Positions 1 to 9,509 of a stretch of DNA of 64,000 nucleotides are shown here, piece after piece. This DNA is from Vulcanisaeta distributa JCM 11217 (GTDB lineage: Archaea > Thermoproteota > Thermoprotei > Thermoproteales > Thermocladiaceae), in NCBI RefSeq assembly GCF_001316005.1, contig NZ_BBBJ01000006.1, forward strand, positions 1 to 64,000, written 5' to 3'. Every line of letters begins with the position of its first letter. Positions within the stretch are counted from its first letter, which is position 1. Both the position numbers and the translations under genes were made by a program. The notes below the pieces were generated by a model. It searched no databases. It was not told the DNA's origin and saw only the letters and a list, made by a program, of their open reading frames with translations.

Positions 1-961
1 AGGATAAGGGTGGTTTAGCAGCTATTGTGGAGTTGATTAGGGAGTCCACGTGGCCCATTATAATGACTGCGAATAATCCATGGGATCCCAAGTTCAGGGA
101 GTTGAGGGATGAGGCTGAGGTTATTCAGTTGAAGCCTCTTGATGAGGGTGATATAATGACTATACTAAGGAGGATATGTAATGCTGAGGGCATTAAGTGC
201 GAGGAGGATGCGCTTAAGCTTATTGCAGAGTCATCGGGTGGTGATGTTAGGGCCGCAATAAATGATCTTCAGGCTGCCGCTGAGGGTAAGAAGGTCTTGA
301 CCAAGGATGACGTCACAGTCACCGAGAGGGCGCATCAATATGATATGTTTAAAATTCTCGATAAGGTATTCCACGCAAGGAGGTTTGAGGAGGCTAGGTC
401 GGTCACCTTCCTGCCGAGTTTTGACTGGGAGAGTTATTACCCATGGGCGCTGGATAACATACCATCCGTATACGCAAAGTCTATTGAGGCTGTCAATGAG
501 GCTCTCGATAACCTATCCCTCTCAGACGTGGTTAAGGGTAGGATCGCAAAGACCAGGAGTGGGAGTTGATGCCTTACATGCTTGAGTTGATGACAGCCGG
601 GGGGGTAGCGCTAGTGCATAATAAGCCCCCGCTTGCTAGGTTTGTTAGGTTGTCATTTCCTGAAAGGATTAGGTTATTGGCTAAGACCAAGGAAGTTAGG
701 CAGATGAGGGATGCCCTGGTTAATAGGCTTAGGACTGAGCTCCACGTTAGTAGCTCTGAGGTCTCACTATACTACATGCCACTACTCAGGATAATGGCGA
801 CAAGCGACGTATTTAAGAAGAAACTTCTTGAACGCCTAATGAAGATAATGGGCTACTCACTGGAGAGTGTTGAGAAGACCCTCGGCATTGAGGAGGTGAG
901 CACAGGTGGCGAGGGTGAGAGGGCTAAACGTGAGTCGGCGAAAAGATCCAGGGGGGGGTAA
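1..961 (+). CDS. rfcL: Replication factor C large subunit, 3' part, frameshifted
   Basis: RfcL is the large AAA+ subunit of the clamp loader that opens PCNA and loads it on primed DNA. The window begins inside the ATPase domain: from base 3 one reads DKGGLAAIVEL, then the sensor stretch IIMTANNPWDP, the lid (VIQLKPLDEGD) and the collar domain (LMPYMLELMTA, KPPLARFVRLSFPERI). The first frame stops at 567-569, but homologous sequence resumes one frame over from about 554 (QEWELMPYML), so one base is missing near 552-554, probably a C of a CCC run. The G7 run at 599-605 gives MTAGGVALV; from memory of the family one glycine is usual. The stop at 959-961 directly follows a G8 run. The N-terminus lies before the window. 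Family call is firm; the break looks like an indel error. Confidence 0.9.
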
Positions 962-965
962 TTAC

Positions 966-1139
966 GTGGCAGCAATGGACCTGGAGACCTATGAGTCATT
1001 AAGTCAATTAATCAATAAGTTAGGCCTCAATGCCGAGTTCATGGGCAACGTAGTGGTGGTTAGGGACAAATCATGGAGCCGAATCTATAAGTTGGTGAAT
1101 AAAGCCCGTGAATTGGGTATTAACGTGAATGAGGATTAA
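966..1139 (+). CDS. Small hypothetical protein downstream of rfcL
   Basis: A short reading frame of about 57 codons follows rfcL within 5 bases and is probably co-transcribed. GTG at 966 is 8 bases after a purine-rich G8 run that could serve as ribosome binding site; ATG at 975 is the alternative start. The product (MDLETYESLSQLINKLG..) looks like a compact alpha/beta fold, with two amphipathic helices around a VVVVRD strand. I do not recognise the family. Its last 20 bases overlap the end of the convergent TRIC gene. It could also be an rfcL tail if the G8 run has the wrong length, but it does not resemble a PCNA-binding tail. Confidence 0.45.
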   Translation: MAAMDLETYESLSQLINKLGLNAEFMGNVVVVRDKSWSRIYKLVNKARELGINVNED

Positions 1140-1803
1140 CATCATGCCTAACATTCTTCACGTCTCTCGCTGGTTTATACGGCGATAGGTGTATCGTCAC
1201 GTAGGCCCTGTCTAGACCCCTCATTATTATTATGAACCTGGTAATCACTATGATAATGGCTGTAGCCAACACCGCTGTCTCACTCCCCAGCATCGACCTA
1301 AACACGAGGTATATCGCACCACCAAGTACGGCCACCGTTGCGTAAATATCACGCCTAAATATTGTGGGTATTTCACCGGCCAGTACGTCCCTGACAACAC
1401 CGCCACCAGCAGCCGTGACTGCCGCCATCAATACCACACCAAGAACGTTAAGTCCATGTTCAGCCGCTACCTCAGCGCCCACGGCGGAGAATGTGCCTAG
1501 GCCGATTGCGTCGGCGTACATGAGGGCATTCCTATACCTGGAAATGCATGGGTAGAATACGTAGGCTGCTAATGACGCTACTATAGCCGTTACTGGATAA
1601 GGTAGGTAAACGATGTTTGTTGGTGGGAATACGCCAATGAGGACGTCCCTAATTATACCGCCGGCTAAGGCCACCGAAGAGCCAAGAACGATGCCACCCA
1701 GTATATCCAGGTTCTTCTCATATGCCTTAAAGGCGCCTGATGCCGCGAACGCCACTATCCCAATATAATTGAATATATTTATTAATAGACTTACGAGACC
1801 CAC
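1120..1803 (-). CDS. TRIC-type cation channel family membrane protein (UPF0126)
   Basis: Membrane protein of the prokaryotic TRIC/UPF0126 family, trimeric channels for monovalent cations. Two repeated glycine-rich halves are visible, each with the GGxxRD signature: ALAGGIIRDVLIG and TAAGGGVVRDVLAGEIP, on about seven hydrophobic helices. The frame is open back to 1854, but GTG at 1803 fits the family start (LLINIFNYIGIVAFAASGAF) and has a TATA-like element 17-30 bp upstream. The C-terminal 30 residues are charged and not conserved in the family. The gene is intact and convergent with the small gene after rfcL. Confidence 0.85.
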   Translation of the reverse strand: MGLVSLLINIFNYIGIVAFAASGAFKAYEKNLDILGGIVLGSSVALAGGIIRDVLIGVFPPTNIVYLPYPVTAIVASLAAYVFYPCISRYRNALMYADAIGLGTFSAVGAEVAAEHGLNVLGVVLMAAVTAAGGGVVRDVLAGEIPTIFRRDIYATVAVLGGAIYLVFRSMLGSETAVLATAIIIVITRFIIIMRGLDRAYVTIHLSPYKPARDVKNVRHDVNPHSR

Positions 1804-1819
1804 GGAAGACGAAGCACGT

Positions 1820-1833
1820 ATTAAGTATTTAAT
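1820..1833 (-). promoter_or_regulatory. TATA-like box A for the TRIC channel gene
   Basis: ATTAAGTATTTAAT, almost self-complementary, lies 17-30 bp upstream of the GTG at 1803. That is the usual place for an archaeal TATA box in a leaderless transcript and is the main reason for choosing this start. Confidence 0.45.
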
Positions 1834-2197
1834 TCTAACTATCCATTTAATCAACTCTGCTTTAGGATAAGCACGCCTCGGGATCCCTAACCCTCACGGC
1901 CAACGTCTCCCATAGTACAAAGCCATGGGTCCCATTCTCAGGACCTAGATACGTTAATGCCGTATCGACGCCCATAGTTAAATTGATGCGTGAACAACAA
2001 TAATGCTGTATCGTCTCTTAGGCTGAGGAATAATGATTATGTCCTTAACTAAGGATTTAATCCTTGTTAATTACGTGATGCTTGTTCTTTCAATAATCGT
2101 TAGAAATCATAATTAGTATGGGGGGGTTAAAGCTCAATGCTAATTTCAATGAAATTTAAACTTAAGCTTATTAAATAGTAATTTACTTTAGCAGTTC
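1834..2197. other. Gene-poor divergent intergenic region with a short orphan frame
   Basis: About 360 bp between the TRIC gene (minus) and the molybdopterin oxidoreductase (plus). On the minus strand 1862-1975 holds a 37-codon frame with protein-like composition (ALTYLGPENGTHGFVLWET), perhaps the tail of a decayed gene, as stops close the region upstream. A G7 run sits at 2120-2126. The AT-rich stretch 2150-2185 is a plausible promoter for the gene starting at 2198. Nothing else is recognised. Confidence 0.4.
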
Positions 2198-2865
2198 GTG
2201 ATCGATACAGCCGATGGTATTTTTAAGACCGCATTGAGTAGGCCGTGCGATAAATTATTTTATAGGCGTGAATTACCACCGAATCAGAAGGTCATACCTC
2301 GTTTCATAATATATGATGTTTACGACCCTCCCCCAGGGTATTGATATATTCAACTACAAATTAAGGGTGGTGGGGGGGGCTCGTTGAGAGAGGTTGAGAT
2401 ACCGTATATAGACCTAATCACGAAAGCGCCTGTGTAGATCTAATCGCTGATTTCCACTGTGTCACTGGCTGGAGTGTGCTTAACGTGGAATGGAGGGGTA
2501 TACCAACCAAGTACTTAATGGATATGGCTAAGCCCAGGGGTAGTTACGTAATGGCTGTGGGCATTGATGGTTATACCACGAATCTACCATTAAATGCGTT
2601 GCTTGAGGAGACAACAATAATTGCCTACGCAATGAATGGGAAAATACTACCTAGAGAGCATGGTTTTCCACTGAGACTTGTTGTGCCGTCGCGCTACGGT
2701 TGGAAAAGCGCTAAGTATCTTAGTGAGTTAATTGTCATGGATAGTAATGAACCGGGTTATTGGGAATTACTTGGTTACCATGATAATGGTGATCCATGGC
2801 TTGAGGAGAGGTTTAGCGAGGGTGAACCAGTAACTATGAGGAGGAGGGTTAGGATTGTGAGGTGA
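2198..2865 (+). CDS. Sulfite-oxidase-like molybdopterin oxidoreductase, broken in three places
   Basis: Member of the sulfite oxidase/YedY fold family, which binds molybdopterin. From GTG 2198 the N-terminal PRFIIYDVYDPPP motif is read, then IDIFNYKLRVVGG, then REVEIPYIDLITKAP, then the Mo-ligand segment DFHCVTGWSV (the cysteine), and finally WRGIPTKYLM, LPREHGFPLRLVVPSRYGWK and YWELLGYHDNGDPW. Frames change near 2338, at the G8 run 2372-2379 and near 2433. No transmembrane partner gene is adjacent. All conserved blocks survive in order, so indel errors are as likely as gene decay. The DUF89 gene follows 6 bases later. Confidence 0.75.
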
Positions 2866-2870
2866 TTGTG

Positions 2871-3742
2871 ATGGGTGGCCCATGGTACGTAAGCGTTGGT
2901 GACTGCCTGCTCTGCGTCCTTGAGTCCAGGTTCAGTGAGTTGAGGAGACTTGGGATTAACAATGCCAAGCCATTTATTGAGTTGGGTAGGGTCGTGATGG
3001 ATTTAGCACCACTGGTAGAGCAACAGTGTTTATTGAATCATTCAATTACTTAACTAAGTCCCTGGGCATGGTCGACCCACACGGTGATGAGAAATCAATG
3101 CTTGAGAAAGTTGCGGGCGAATTAATTAGTAGGTTAGGCCTTGGCGATGATGTTATTAATTATGTGAAGCTCGCGGCCTCTGCGAACTCCGTCGATATAC
3201 CAATGAGGGGGGGTTACGACTTTAGCATCGATGATTTTGTGAGGAACATACTTGAGGAACCAACTTGGTTAGGTACTAATCCCGAGGATCTAAGGAGTAG
3301 ACTTAACCATGCGGGGGGGAGTATTGCCTACCTAGTTGATAATGCTGGTGAGTTTCAGTTTGACTTGCTACTCATTAGGAGGTTATCCTCAATGGGTATT
3401 AAGGTCGTGGTATACGCGAGGAATAAGCCGTACGAGGTTGACGTTGCGCATGACTACGTCACTAGTAAAGTAAGAAGCGTGGGCGCAATGGCTAAGGCAT
3501 TGCCAGGGGGGGATTACTCAGCCTTTTGGTATGATGATGTGGTGAGGGAGTTAATGGGCTATGACCTAGTTATTTCTAAAGGCCTTGATAACCTGGAGAC
3601 CTTTATGGAGAGAAGGCCAGGGCTCAATAACGTGCTTTTCCTATTTAGGGCTAAATGCCCATTAATAGCTAAGTTACTAAATGTTAATAAGAACAAGCCG
3701 GTCATTTTAATGGGGGGCCGATATTTTAAACGCCCTGTTTAA
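2871..3742 (+). CDS. DUF89/ARMT1-like damage-control phosphatase, frameshifted
   Basis: Metal-dependent phosphatase family that removes harmful phosphometabolites. The N-terminus has the CLLC motif and the core shows YLVDNAGEFQFDLLLIRRL, the Asp-Asn metal-binding signature, followed by VVYARNKPYEVDV and DLVISKGLDNLE. The frame breaks near 3020-3026: the first frame ends after VEQQ and the second resumes with VFIESFNYL, consistent with one lost base. G7 runs at 3207, 3313 and 3506 each code Gly-Gly. The usual archaeal length, about 290 aa, matches the joined frame. Confidence 0.8.
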
Positions 3743-3745
3743 TCA

Positions 3746-5640
3746 TCAACCGTAATTAATCAATGCATTAGTCCCGGCATTAATCATTATGGAGAGCTGT
3801 ATCCACAAACCATTACTCAGATAAAGCCTACCACTCAACGCTGGCATGTACGTAACCATTAAACGCCCGGTACAACTTACCGTCGTTCCCTGCGAAACCT
3901 CGACACCGCCCGACCCACTCAGGCTAGACACTCCAGTAATTACGCCATTACTAATAGACAGCCCTAATTCAAGGGCTCCCTGAGAATTAGCCTTCACCTC
4001 AATGGCGCTGGAGAACGTGCATGTCAACCCACCAATGCTGAACCCACTTATGTATAGGCTTTCCTGCGTTGGATTCGTTACGTTTATAATCAATTCAGCA
4101 CTCCCATTAGAACTTATCGACAATTCACCACTTGCGCTAGGACTATCGTTACCCAGCCACCCATTGGTACGTATGTGTGAGGTCCCACGGGTATTCCAAG
4201 GCAGCCAGCGACTAATGATGGTGTCGAATTAATGACGCTTCTTAAATACTCATTTATTAGGGCTTGGGCTCCATCGGCGTTAATGTCCCGTTAAACATCG
4301 CCCTGAGTATTGAGGTTAAATTACCTATTATACTGCTGTTAAGCCTCACATAGCACAACATGGGTGTTGCACCGCCAATCCCATACTGCCTCGCTAGGCT
4401 CCAAATGGTGGAGTTTACATAAGTTAAGTAATTCCTTGTTGAGCCCATGACCCAAATCGCGTAGTAGGACTCCCTCTCATAGCTTTGGATCCTTGATTCG
4501 CATTGATTCAGCACCTGCCTTATTAACGTGGCATTACCACTACTGAAGGCACTAATCAACTCAGACCTGCACTGTAGGTATTGATTGAGTACGTACGGTG
4601 TTAAACTCGGTAAGCCAGAACTATTTAATACCTTAATTATGTTAGTAAACCTCGTAATCACCGCCTGTGTGACATTTGTTTCATTGACTAGCATCCTAAC
4701 CTGCCCTAGGCAGGCTATGTAACTATTAACGAACTCGTTAGCCTCAACATACACCTCAGGCTCGCTCAATGACCCATTTATCAACGGCATCAACGTCTCA
4801 TTAACCTCACCCATGCACTGCATATAGCTGCGGCATTGGCATCGTAGTGTTCAACATCGTCGATAGTTGATTAAGGGCCCTCGAAACATTCCTACTTAGT
4901 AATGCGATATAAGGCATTACCACCCGCGTTATCATGTGGGCCCTTACACTCGGAGGCGTCAATAATGAGATTGTTATTATCTCAAGCTTAATAATAATTA
5001 ATTGTTTAGTTGTTGAGTTAAGCCCGGCACTCATTAGCTCGTTGTACGCCGTGTTCAATACGTTAATTGCCGTATTTAAGCCCAGGAGGGCGCTGGGCGG
5101 TACATACGGATATAGGCACCTCTCCTCATTACTAAGTATTGCCACGCTCATGCTTGCTAAGTACGTGGCATTACTACTACTCCTCAATGCTGATAAAGCC
5201 CTTAATGTGAAGTTGGCTATCGTCTCATTACTTACTAAATTACTAGTTACAGTGCTATTCATGGCTGATGCCAATGAAGTGTAATTATTAATAACCGCCT
5301 GAGTTGAATTAATACGCGCACTAGCCATCAACTGGGCGGCTAGGTTAATGGCGTTGTTTAGCGTGATAATGGCCTCCAGGTAATTGCCAGCGTTGGCGTA
5401 GGACTTAGCCTCATTAATTAACTCAATAACCGCTGTTGAATTGATACCACTTGCATTCAGAGCCCCCCCAACCCAGCGCTCGGCTATGATTAAATGAACG
5501 TAGTAAGACGCAACAAGGCCCGTGGCACTAACATTCCCATTAGCGCTGGCTGAGGAATTAACTCCCTGGGCATGTAAAACAGAGATGCTCATTATAACCA
5601 GTAAAGCGATCCCCACTGCGAGGACTATTGGTGATCTCAT
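3746..5640 (-). CDS. Secreted N-glycosylated surface protein, frameshifted
   Basis: About 630 residues when joined. It begins with a signal peptide (MRSPIVLAVGIALLVIM.. ending near LHAQG) and then a Ser/Asn/Thr-rich, mostly helical ectodomain with dozens of N-x-S/T sequons; the last third (SISSNGSAELIINV, YMPALSGRLYLSNG) is beta-rich. No C-terminal membrane anchor is seen. Frames change near 4815, near 4257 and near 4165, the last between WLGND and SPSASGELS. No family recognised. It is probably an exported cell-surface or S-layer-associated protein. Confidence 0.6.
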
Positions 5641-5797
5641 CAGAATTGAATTTAAGAAATAGAGATATTTAAGGAAGCACCCGTGGAAAGACCGTGAAAA
5701 GCCAGAAATACCGCATTTAAATGTTGCAAATAGACGAAAAGACCGTAACCAACACCATTACAATACAATATTCACATCCTCAGCAATGAATGGTTGG

Positions 5798-5899
5798 AGC
5801 CCCCCCGGCCGGGATTCGAACCCGGGACCTCCCGCTTACGAGGCTTGCACGGGGCCCTCGCCCCCCCAGGGCGCTCCGACCGGGCTGAGCTACCGGGCT
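5798..5899 (-). tRNA. tRNA-Thr (CGT) with an intron in the anticodon stem
   Basis: On the minus strand the D arm (GCTC..GAGC), T arm (CCGGG-TTCGAAT-CCCGG) and anticodon loop CTCGTAA (anticodon CGT, threonine) are clear. The 3' stem half GCGGG pairs perfectly only if CCC at the end of the D-arm side joins GC before the loop. That places a roughly 24-nt intron, beginning TGGGGGGG, at the non-canonical position 29/30. The 3' acceptor strand contains a G7 run (plus 5800-5806) where G3 or G4 is needed to pair. With G4 the stem would be CCGGGGC and the discriminator U, as expected for archaeal tRNA-Thr, but the 5' strand then lacks one C. Confidence 0.8.
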
Positions 5900-6035
5900 G
5901 AGCAATTGCTGCGCCGCATGAGTTTTAAATTTTTCGTGAGTTATCCCTTATCGGTCATTTAATAATATTTGGTTAGTGGCTTACGGTCGCTATTGCTGAT
6001 TTTTAGTATTGATACCATGTCTCTACTTTGTTTAT

Positions 6036-6701
6036 TTAAAAGCCTTGACTAGACATTATATCCTCAACTGCCTGGTTAAATAGGTAACCTATTTCGTGAA
6101 TCTTAACGGTATCCTCATGCCTAGGCCTCATTACTGTGGCTATGTAAACTCCATAGTCCGAGTGATTGCCCTCCTCCGGCCCCCCCTGTGGATTCCCGTA
6201 GGGTGAGAACAGTATTATGTGGGTTATGTCACTCCTCATAATTAAAGTTCTCAATGCTCTGTCGAGTTGATTGTATATTTCGCACTTAAGTTGTGGCTTT
6301 GCGTGCAGGAACCTATCAAGCGCATTTATTGATGCTATTACGGGCTTCGTCTGCGCCTCGGCTATTATAGTGCTTATTACATTATTTATTTCCGTTGCTG
6401 GATCCACTTCCTGGCTCATCCTAATGCTGTACCTGCCGTAGGTTGGGTCCGTTATTGGTATGTTTATTAGCGACGCCCTAGTCAATTTAACGAGCGGTGA
6501 CTGCATTGGGTCTATGTTTGGTATCTCCTTTACTGGTTCCATCATTAACACAGACCACCATGACCTGTCTGGGTATTGCGGTTTTCTATTCTCCGTAACA
6601 CCCCTCTCTATCGAGTTCATTAATGATAGTAGGAAGTTTGTTTCGCACTCCATGAATCCTTGATATTCAAGCCCTAAGACGCCTAATAATATTGGCTGCA
6701 T
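6036..6701 (-). CDS. Hypothetical protein
   Basis: An intact 221-residue frame, function not recognised. The N-terminus (MQPILLGVLGLEYQGF) resembles the first strand of alkaline-phosphatase/phosphodiesterase superfamily proteins, and the C-terminal HSDYGVYIATVMRP segment faintly recalls their late His motif, but the metal ligands of that family cannot be placed. One C7 run (6180-6186) codes Gly-Gly within NPQGGPEEG. The gene stands alone between tRNA-Thr and truD. Confidence 0.5.
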   Translation of the reverse strand: MQPILLGVLGLEYQGFMECETNFLLSLMNSIERGVTENRKPQYPDRSWWSVLMMEPVKEIPNIDPMQSPLVKLTRASLINIPITDPTYGRYSIRMSQEVDPATEINNVISTIIAEAQTKPVIASINALDRFLHAKPQLKCEIYNQLDRALRTLIMRSDITHIILFSPYGNPQGGPEEGNHSDYGVYIATVMRPRHEDTVKIHEIGYLFNQAVEDIMSSQGF

Positions 6702-6770
6702 CCTGTTGCGTCACTGCTTTGCCTTTAATATCATTTCTTTGTCATATTTATGACTTAATAATGAGACAAT

Positions 6771-8135
6771 TCATGCGAAGTCAACCTCAGGCTTCCTACT
6801 CTTTATAAATTCCCTGAGGAATACCGTGGCATAATTACCGCGGGGGGGTAGTCTAAAGACTATGTTCAATTCATCATTAACCGGGTTAATATCAATGATA
6901 ATGGGCTTGGTAAATAATGGTCTATAGCCACCCCTAACCGATAATCTAGGTATTGACTTAACCATAAACATCGATAAATCCACACCCTCCCTCTTAAGCA
7001 CACTAAGCTCTATATCACCTTGAGGGCTTGGTGGAAACTTAGTGTTATAACCTATCAGGTGTCCCACAGGTACTGCGCGCCCCCCCTTCATTATTAACTC
7101 ATTAACCTTATCCACCATTGATTCATTCACATAAATAACATGCTTAGTTGGTAGACCATGCTCATCAAGTAGGGCCACCATATCGCCAATTAACGCCCTA
7201 TTTATCGGCAGGCCCCCTGCCGATCCGCTCGCTTAAGGTTAGGTTAAATAAGTATGATTGATAGGACTCAACATAGAGATTTAGCAATTCGCGAGGTAAC
7301 TTCCTTAAGGCACCCACGAAATCCCTGGGATTACTGGCTAGTTGCTTAAGCACGGCTCTCTCTGGGTAATACCTGTAACTCCTCGGAATTAATTCAAGGG
7401 CCTTTGAGTAATCACCTGTTCTCGCAATGAACTCCCTAGCCTCCCTTATCCTCGGAGGTTCCATTGGGTAGGCATGGCTAGTAATTCATTTACAGCCTCC
7501 TCAAACTCACCGAAGACAATGTGCTTACCTATAACGTGGGAGTTCGGTCTCTTTAAGCCAAATCTCTGATACCCATAATACGTGGGTAAACCCCCCCTCT
7601 CCATCAATTGATTAATTACGCAGTTAATGCCATCCTTCTTAGAGACGTCAATGTTCCTAACCTTTATGGTGAATTCGTTGCCCCCCCAAATATCGCCTGT
7701 TGTGAAGGCCCTATCCATACTAACTACGTTGAGTACCTTGATATCCCTACCGAAGTCATTGGGCACTTCATTAATTGAGACACCACGTACGGAGACCACC
7801 TGTGATGTGATGGCTATCGCATCCTTAAGACCGCCAAAGCTGACGTCACGAGGATTAACACCGAGCTTCCTACTTATTATCAACGATAGTGTTATTGCGT
7901 CAATCCCCCCCCTCTTCTCAATTATCATCCAGACCCAGGGACCTGGTTTACTAACGATCTTAGGTAGTGGCTTACCCGTAATGCTTGTGGGTACGATTTG
8001 CCCATCAATAAGCACCTCCTCAACTATGAAGTCCTCAAGTTTCTCCTTAATCCTACCGCCAATACCCTCGCAGTCAGTGATGTAGTAATTCATTCCAACA
8101 TACCTGTCAAGCCAGGCCTCTGATGCCAACGGCAT
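6771..8135 (-). CDS. truD: tRNA pseudouridine(13) synthase TruD, frameshifted
   Basis: TruD converts U13 (archaea: also other sites) of tRNA to pseudouridine. The N-terminal EDFIVEEV box, the catalytic motif FGGLKDAIAITSQ (Asp after Lys), GNEFTIKVRNI, LPTYYGYQRFG and SYQSYLFNLTLSERI follow in family order. Two breaks: near 7455 (MPTQWNLRG against EPPRIREAR, one G missing from TGGG), and at C5 7213-7217, where GLPINRALIGDM needs G4 but G5 is present. The second break lies inside a 9-bp inverted repeat at 7204-7224. Joined length, about 454 aa, fits archaeal TruD. Confidence 0.92.
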
Positions 8136-8171
8136 TTTTACTAACCCGGCAACAAGGAACGTAGATTTAAA

Positions 8172-8471
8172 TCACTTTATAAGGCATTCATTCATTAACT
8201 CAGTAATGCCCAGGTAAGTCTTATCAACGCAGTACTGACACACAGTCCTGCCAACCCTATTACCCACTATCTCCACATAACCAAGCTCCTCATGCCTAAC
8301 CCATCGGCCGCACACCGAACACCTCCTAAGCCCAAGTAACCTATTTACCTCACCAACTATTTCAGATGCCTCATTATTTACTAAGACGTGCTTCTCACCA
8401 TTTATTGAGATCACCGCAATGACTAATCCCCCCCTAACCCTCATCAGTGAAAGTTTTCTGAATTTACCCAT
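8172..8471 (-). CDS. Small zinc-ribbon protein
   Basis: 99 residues starting at ATG 8471. Two CxxC pairs (CSVC and CQYC, about 26 residues apart) form a likely zinc ribbon in the C-terminal half; the N-terminal half is a short beta-hairpin region (GLVIAVISINGEKHVLV). It lies just upstream of truD in the same direction. Its target is unknown. The C7 run at 8428-8434 codes RGG. Confidence 0.55.
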   Translation of the reverse strand: MGKFRKLSLMRVRGGLVIAVISINGEKHVLVNNEASEIVGEVNRLLGLRRCSVCGRWVRHEELGYVEIVGNRVGRTVCQYCVDKTYLGITELMNECLIK

Positions 8472-8550
8472 CAATTAACTACTCTCTCTGCGATTAATAA
8501 ATTACTTCCAGGCTTATGTATACACCAGGTAACAGAGCTAACTAAAACTT

Positions 8551-9465
8551 TCACTTCACCTCCTGCCCACGACTCGATAAGCAATACTCAATAAGCTCGT
8601 CAACGCGAGTAAACGGCGATCTACGCACATTATACCCCATACCCATTAATTTACCAACTAGGGATAAGTAATCGCTAAGCCCCATACTCTGGGGGGGTAA
8701 GGAGACGAATACATTACCAACGCAATAATTGACATCCGTCTTAACATCCATGGACTTTGGTAAGGTGAGTACGAAGTCCTTACCAACAGCCCTACTCACA
8801 GCCCTAGCACTAAACCTAACAATGGCTGAGAAGACCGGGTCCGAAACCTCAACACCCTCAACTCTAGACACCGCGAACTTACTATACGGTATTAAGCCAG
8901 GGTTAGACCAATCAACCACGTAGATGCCAGACTCATACTGCCTGGATAAGTGGACAGAGAACGACCTCTTAACAACCATGCACCTAGCCTCCAGGTCGAT
9001 CGTGAGCTCCTTACTAACTAGCTTATTTGGGACCAGGTCGGCGGGTTCCCTAACGCCAGCCAGTATGGATTCGGGATTCTCATAGAATATGGCGAGCCCA
9101 AGATCTAGGATATTAATGTCATTAACAAGCTTGAGGTAGTTATTCATCATTATGAGATCAACCAGGGAGAAACTCCTCCTGCTAAGCAAATCAATTAACG
9201 CCCCCCCCACCAAATCCACCTCCTTAATCAAACCCCCCCTCCTATATTGAATGGCCAGTGCGTGAACATCCTCAATAAAACTAGCATTGCCCGTCAACCC
9301 ATTCCAAACCCTCAGGAATACGCTATTGATTGACTCATCGTAGCCGCCGCCAACCATCACGATAAGTGAGAGGGCTTGCTTCATGTTCTTCATTAGTAAA
9401 TTGTCCAGTGCCACGTAGTCCTCGATTAAGCGTCGCCATTCTGGGTAATCAATGTATGCGAGCAC
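8551..9465 (-). CDS. Hypothetical protein, about 304 aa
   Basis: Intact frame with GTG start at 9465 and no recognised domain. The first half is helical (IEDYVALDNLLMKNMKQALSL); the second half has strands around VYVVDWSNPG-like and FVLTLPKSMDV segments. It carries a C8 and three 7-base G/C runs, all kept in frame (GG or PP). It is the divergent neighbour of the dephospho-CoA kinase gene, with an inverted repeat between the two starts. Archaeal-specific protein of unknown role. Confidence 0.55.
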   Translation of the reverse strand: MLAYIDYPEWRRLIEDYVALDNLLMKNMKQALSLIVMVGGGYDESINSVFLRVWNGLTGNASFIEDVHALAIQYRRGGLIKEVDLVGGALIDLLSRRSFSLVDLIMMNNYLKLVNDINILDLGLAIFYENPESILAGVREPADLVPNKLVSKELTIDLEARCMVVKRSFSVHLSRQYESGIYVVDWSNPGLIPYSKFAVSRVEGVEVSDPVFSAIVRFSARAVSRAVGKDFVLTLPKSMDVKTDVNYCVGNVFVSLPPQSMGLSDYLSLVGKLMGMGYNVRRSPFTRVDELIEYCLSSRGQEVK

Positions 9466-9480
9466 GCGATATTCCTTATT

Positions 9481-9502
9481 AATGGCTTGTTAATAAGCCA
9501 TT
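9481..9502. promoter_or_regulatory. Inverted repeat between divergent genes
   Basis: AATGGCTT-GTTAAT-AAGCCATT is a perfect 8-bp inverted repeat with a 6-bp spacer. It sits 16 bp upstream of the minus-strand start at 9465 and about 8 bp before the likely plus-strand start near 9510. It could be a shared operator, or a short hairpin at one of the two 5' ends. Confidence 0.4.
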
Positions 9503-9509
9503 GCTGTGT

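Noticed and set aside
4934-5284. Plus-strand open frame of 116 codons within the surface glycoprotein
   Set aside because: It lies antisense to a gene with signal peptide and sequons, and its composition mirrors the complement. Treated as a shadow.
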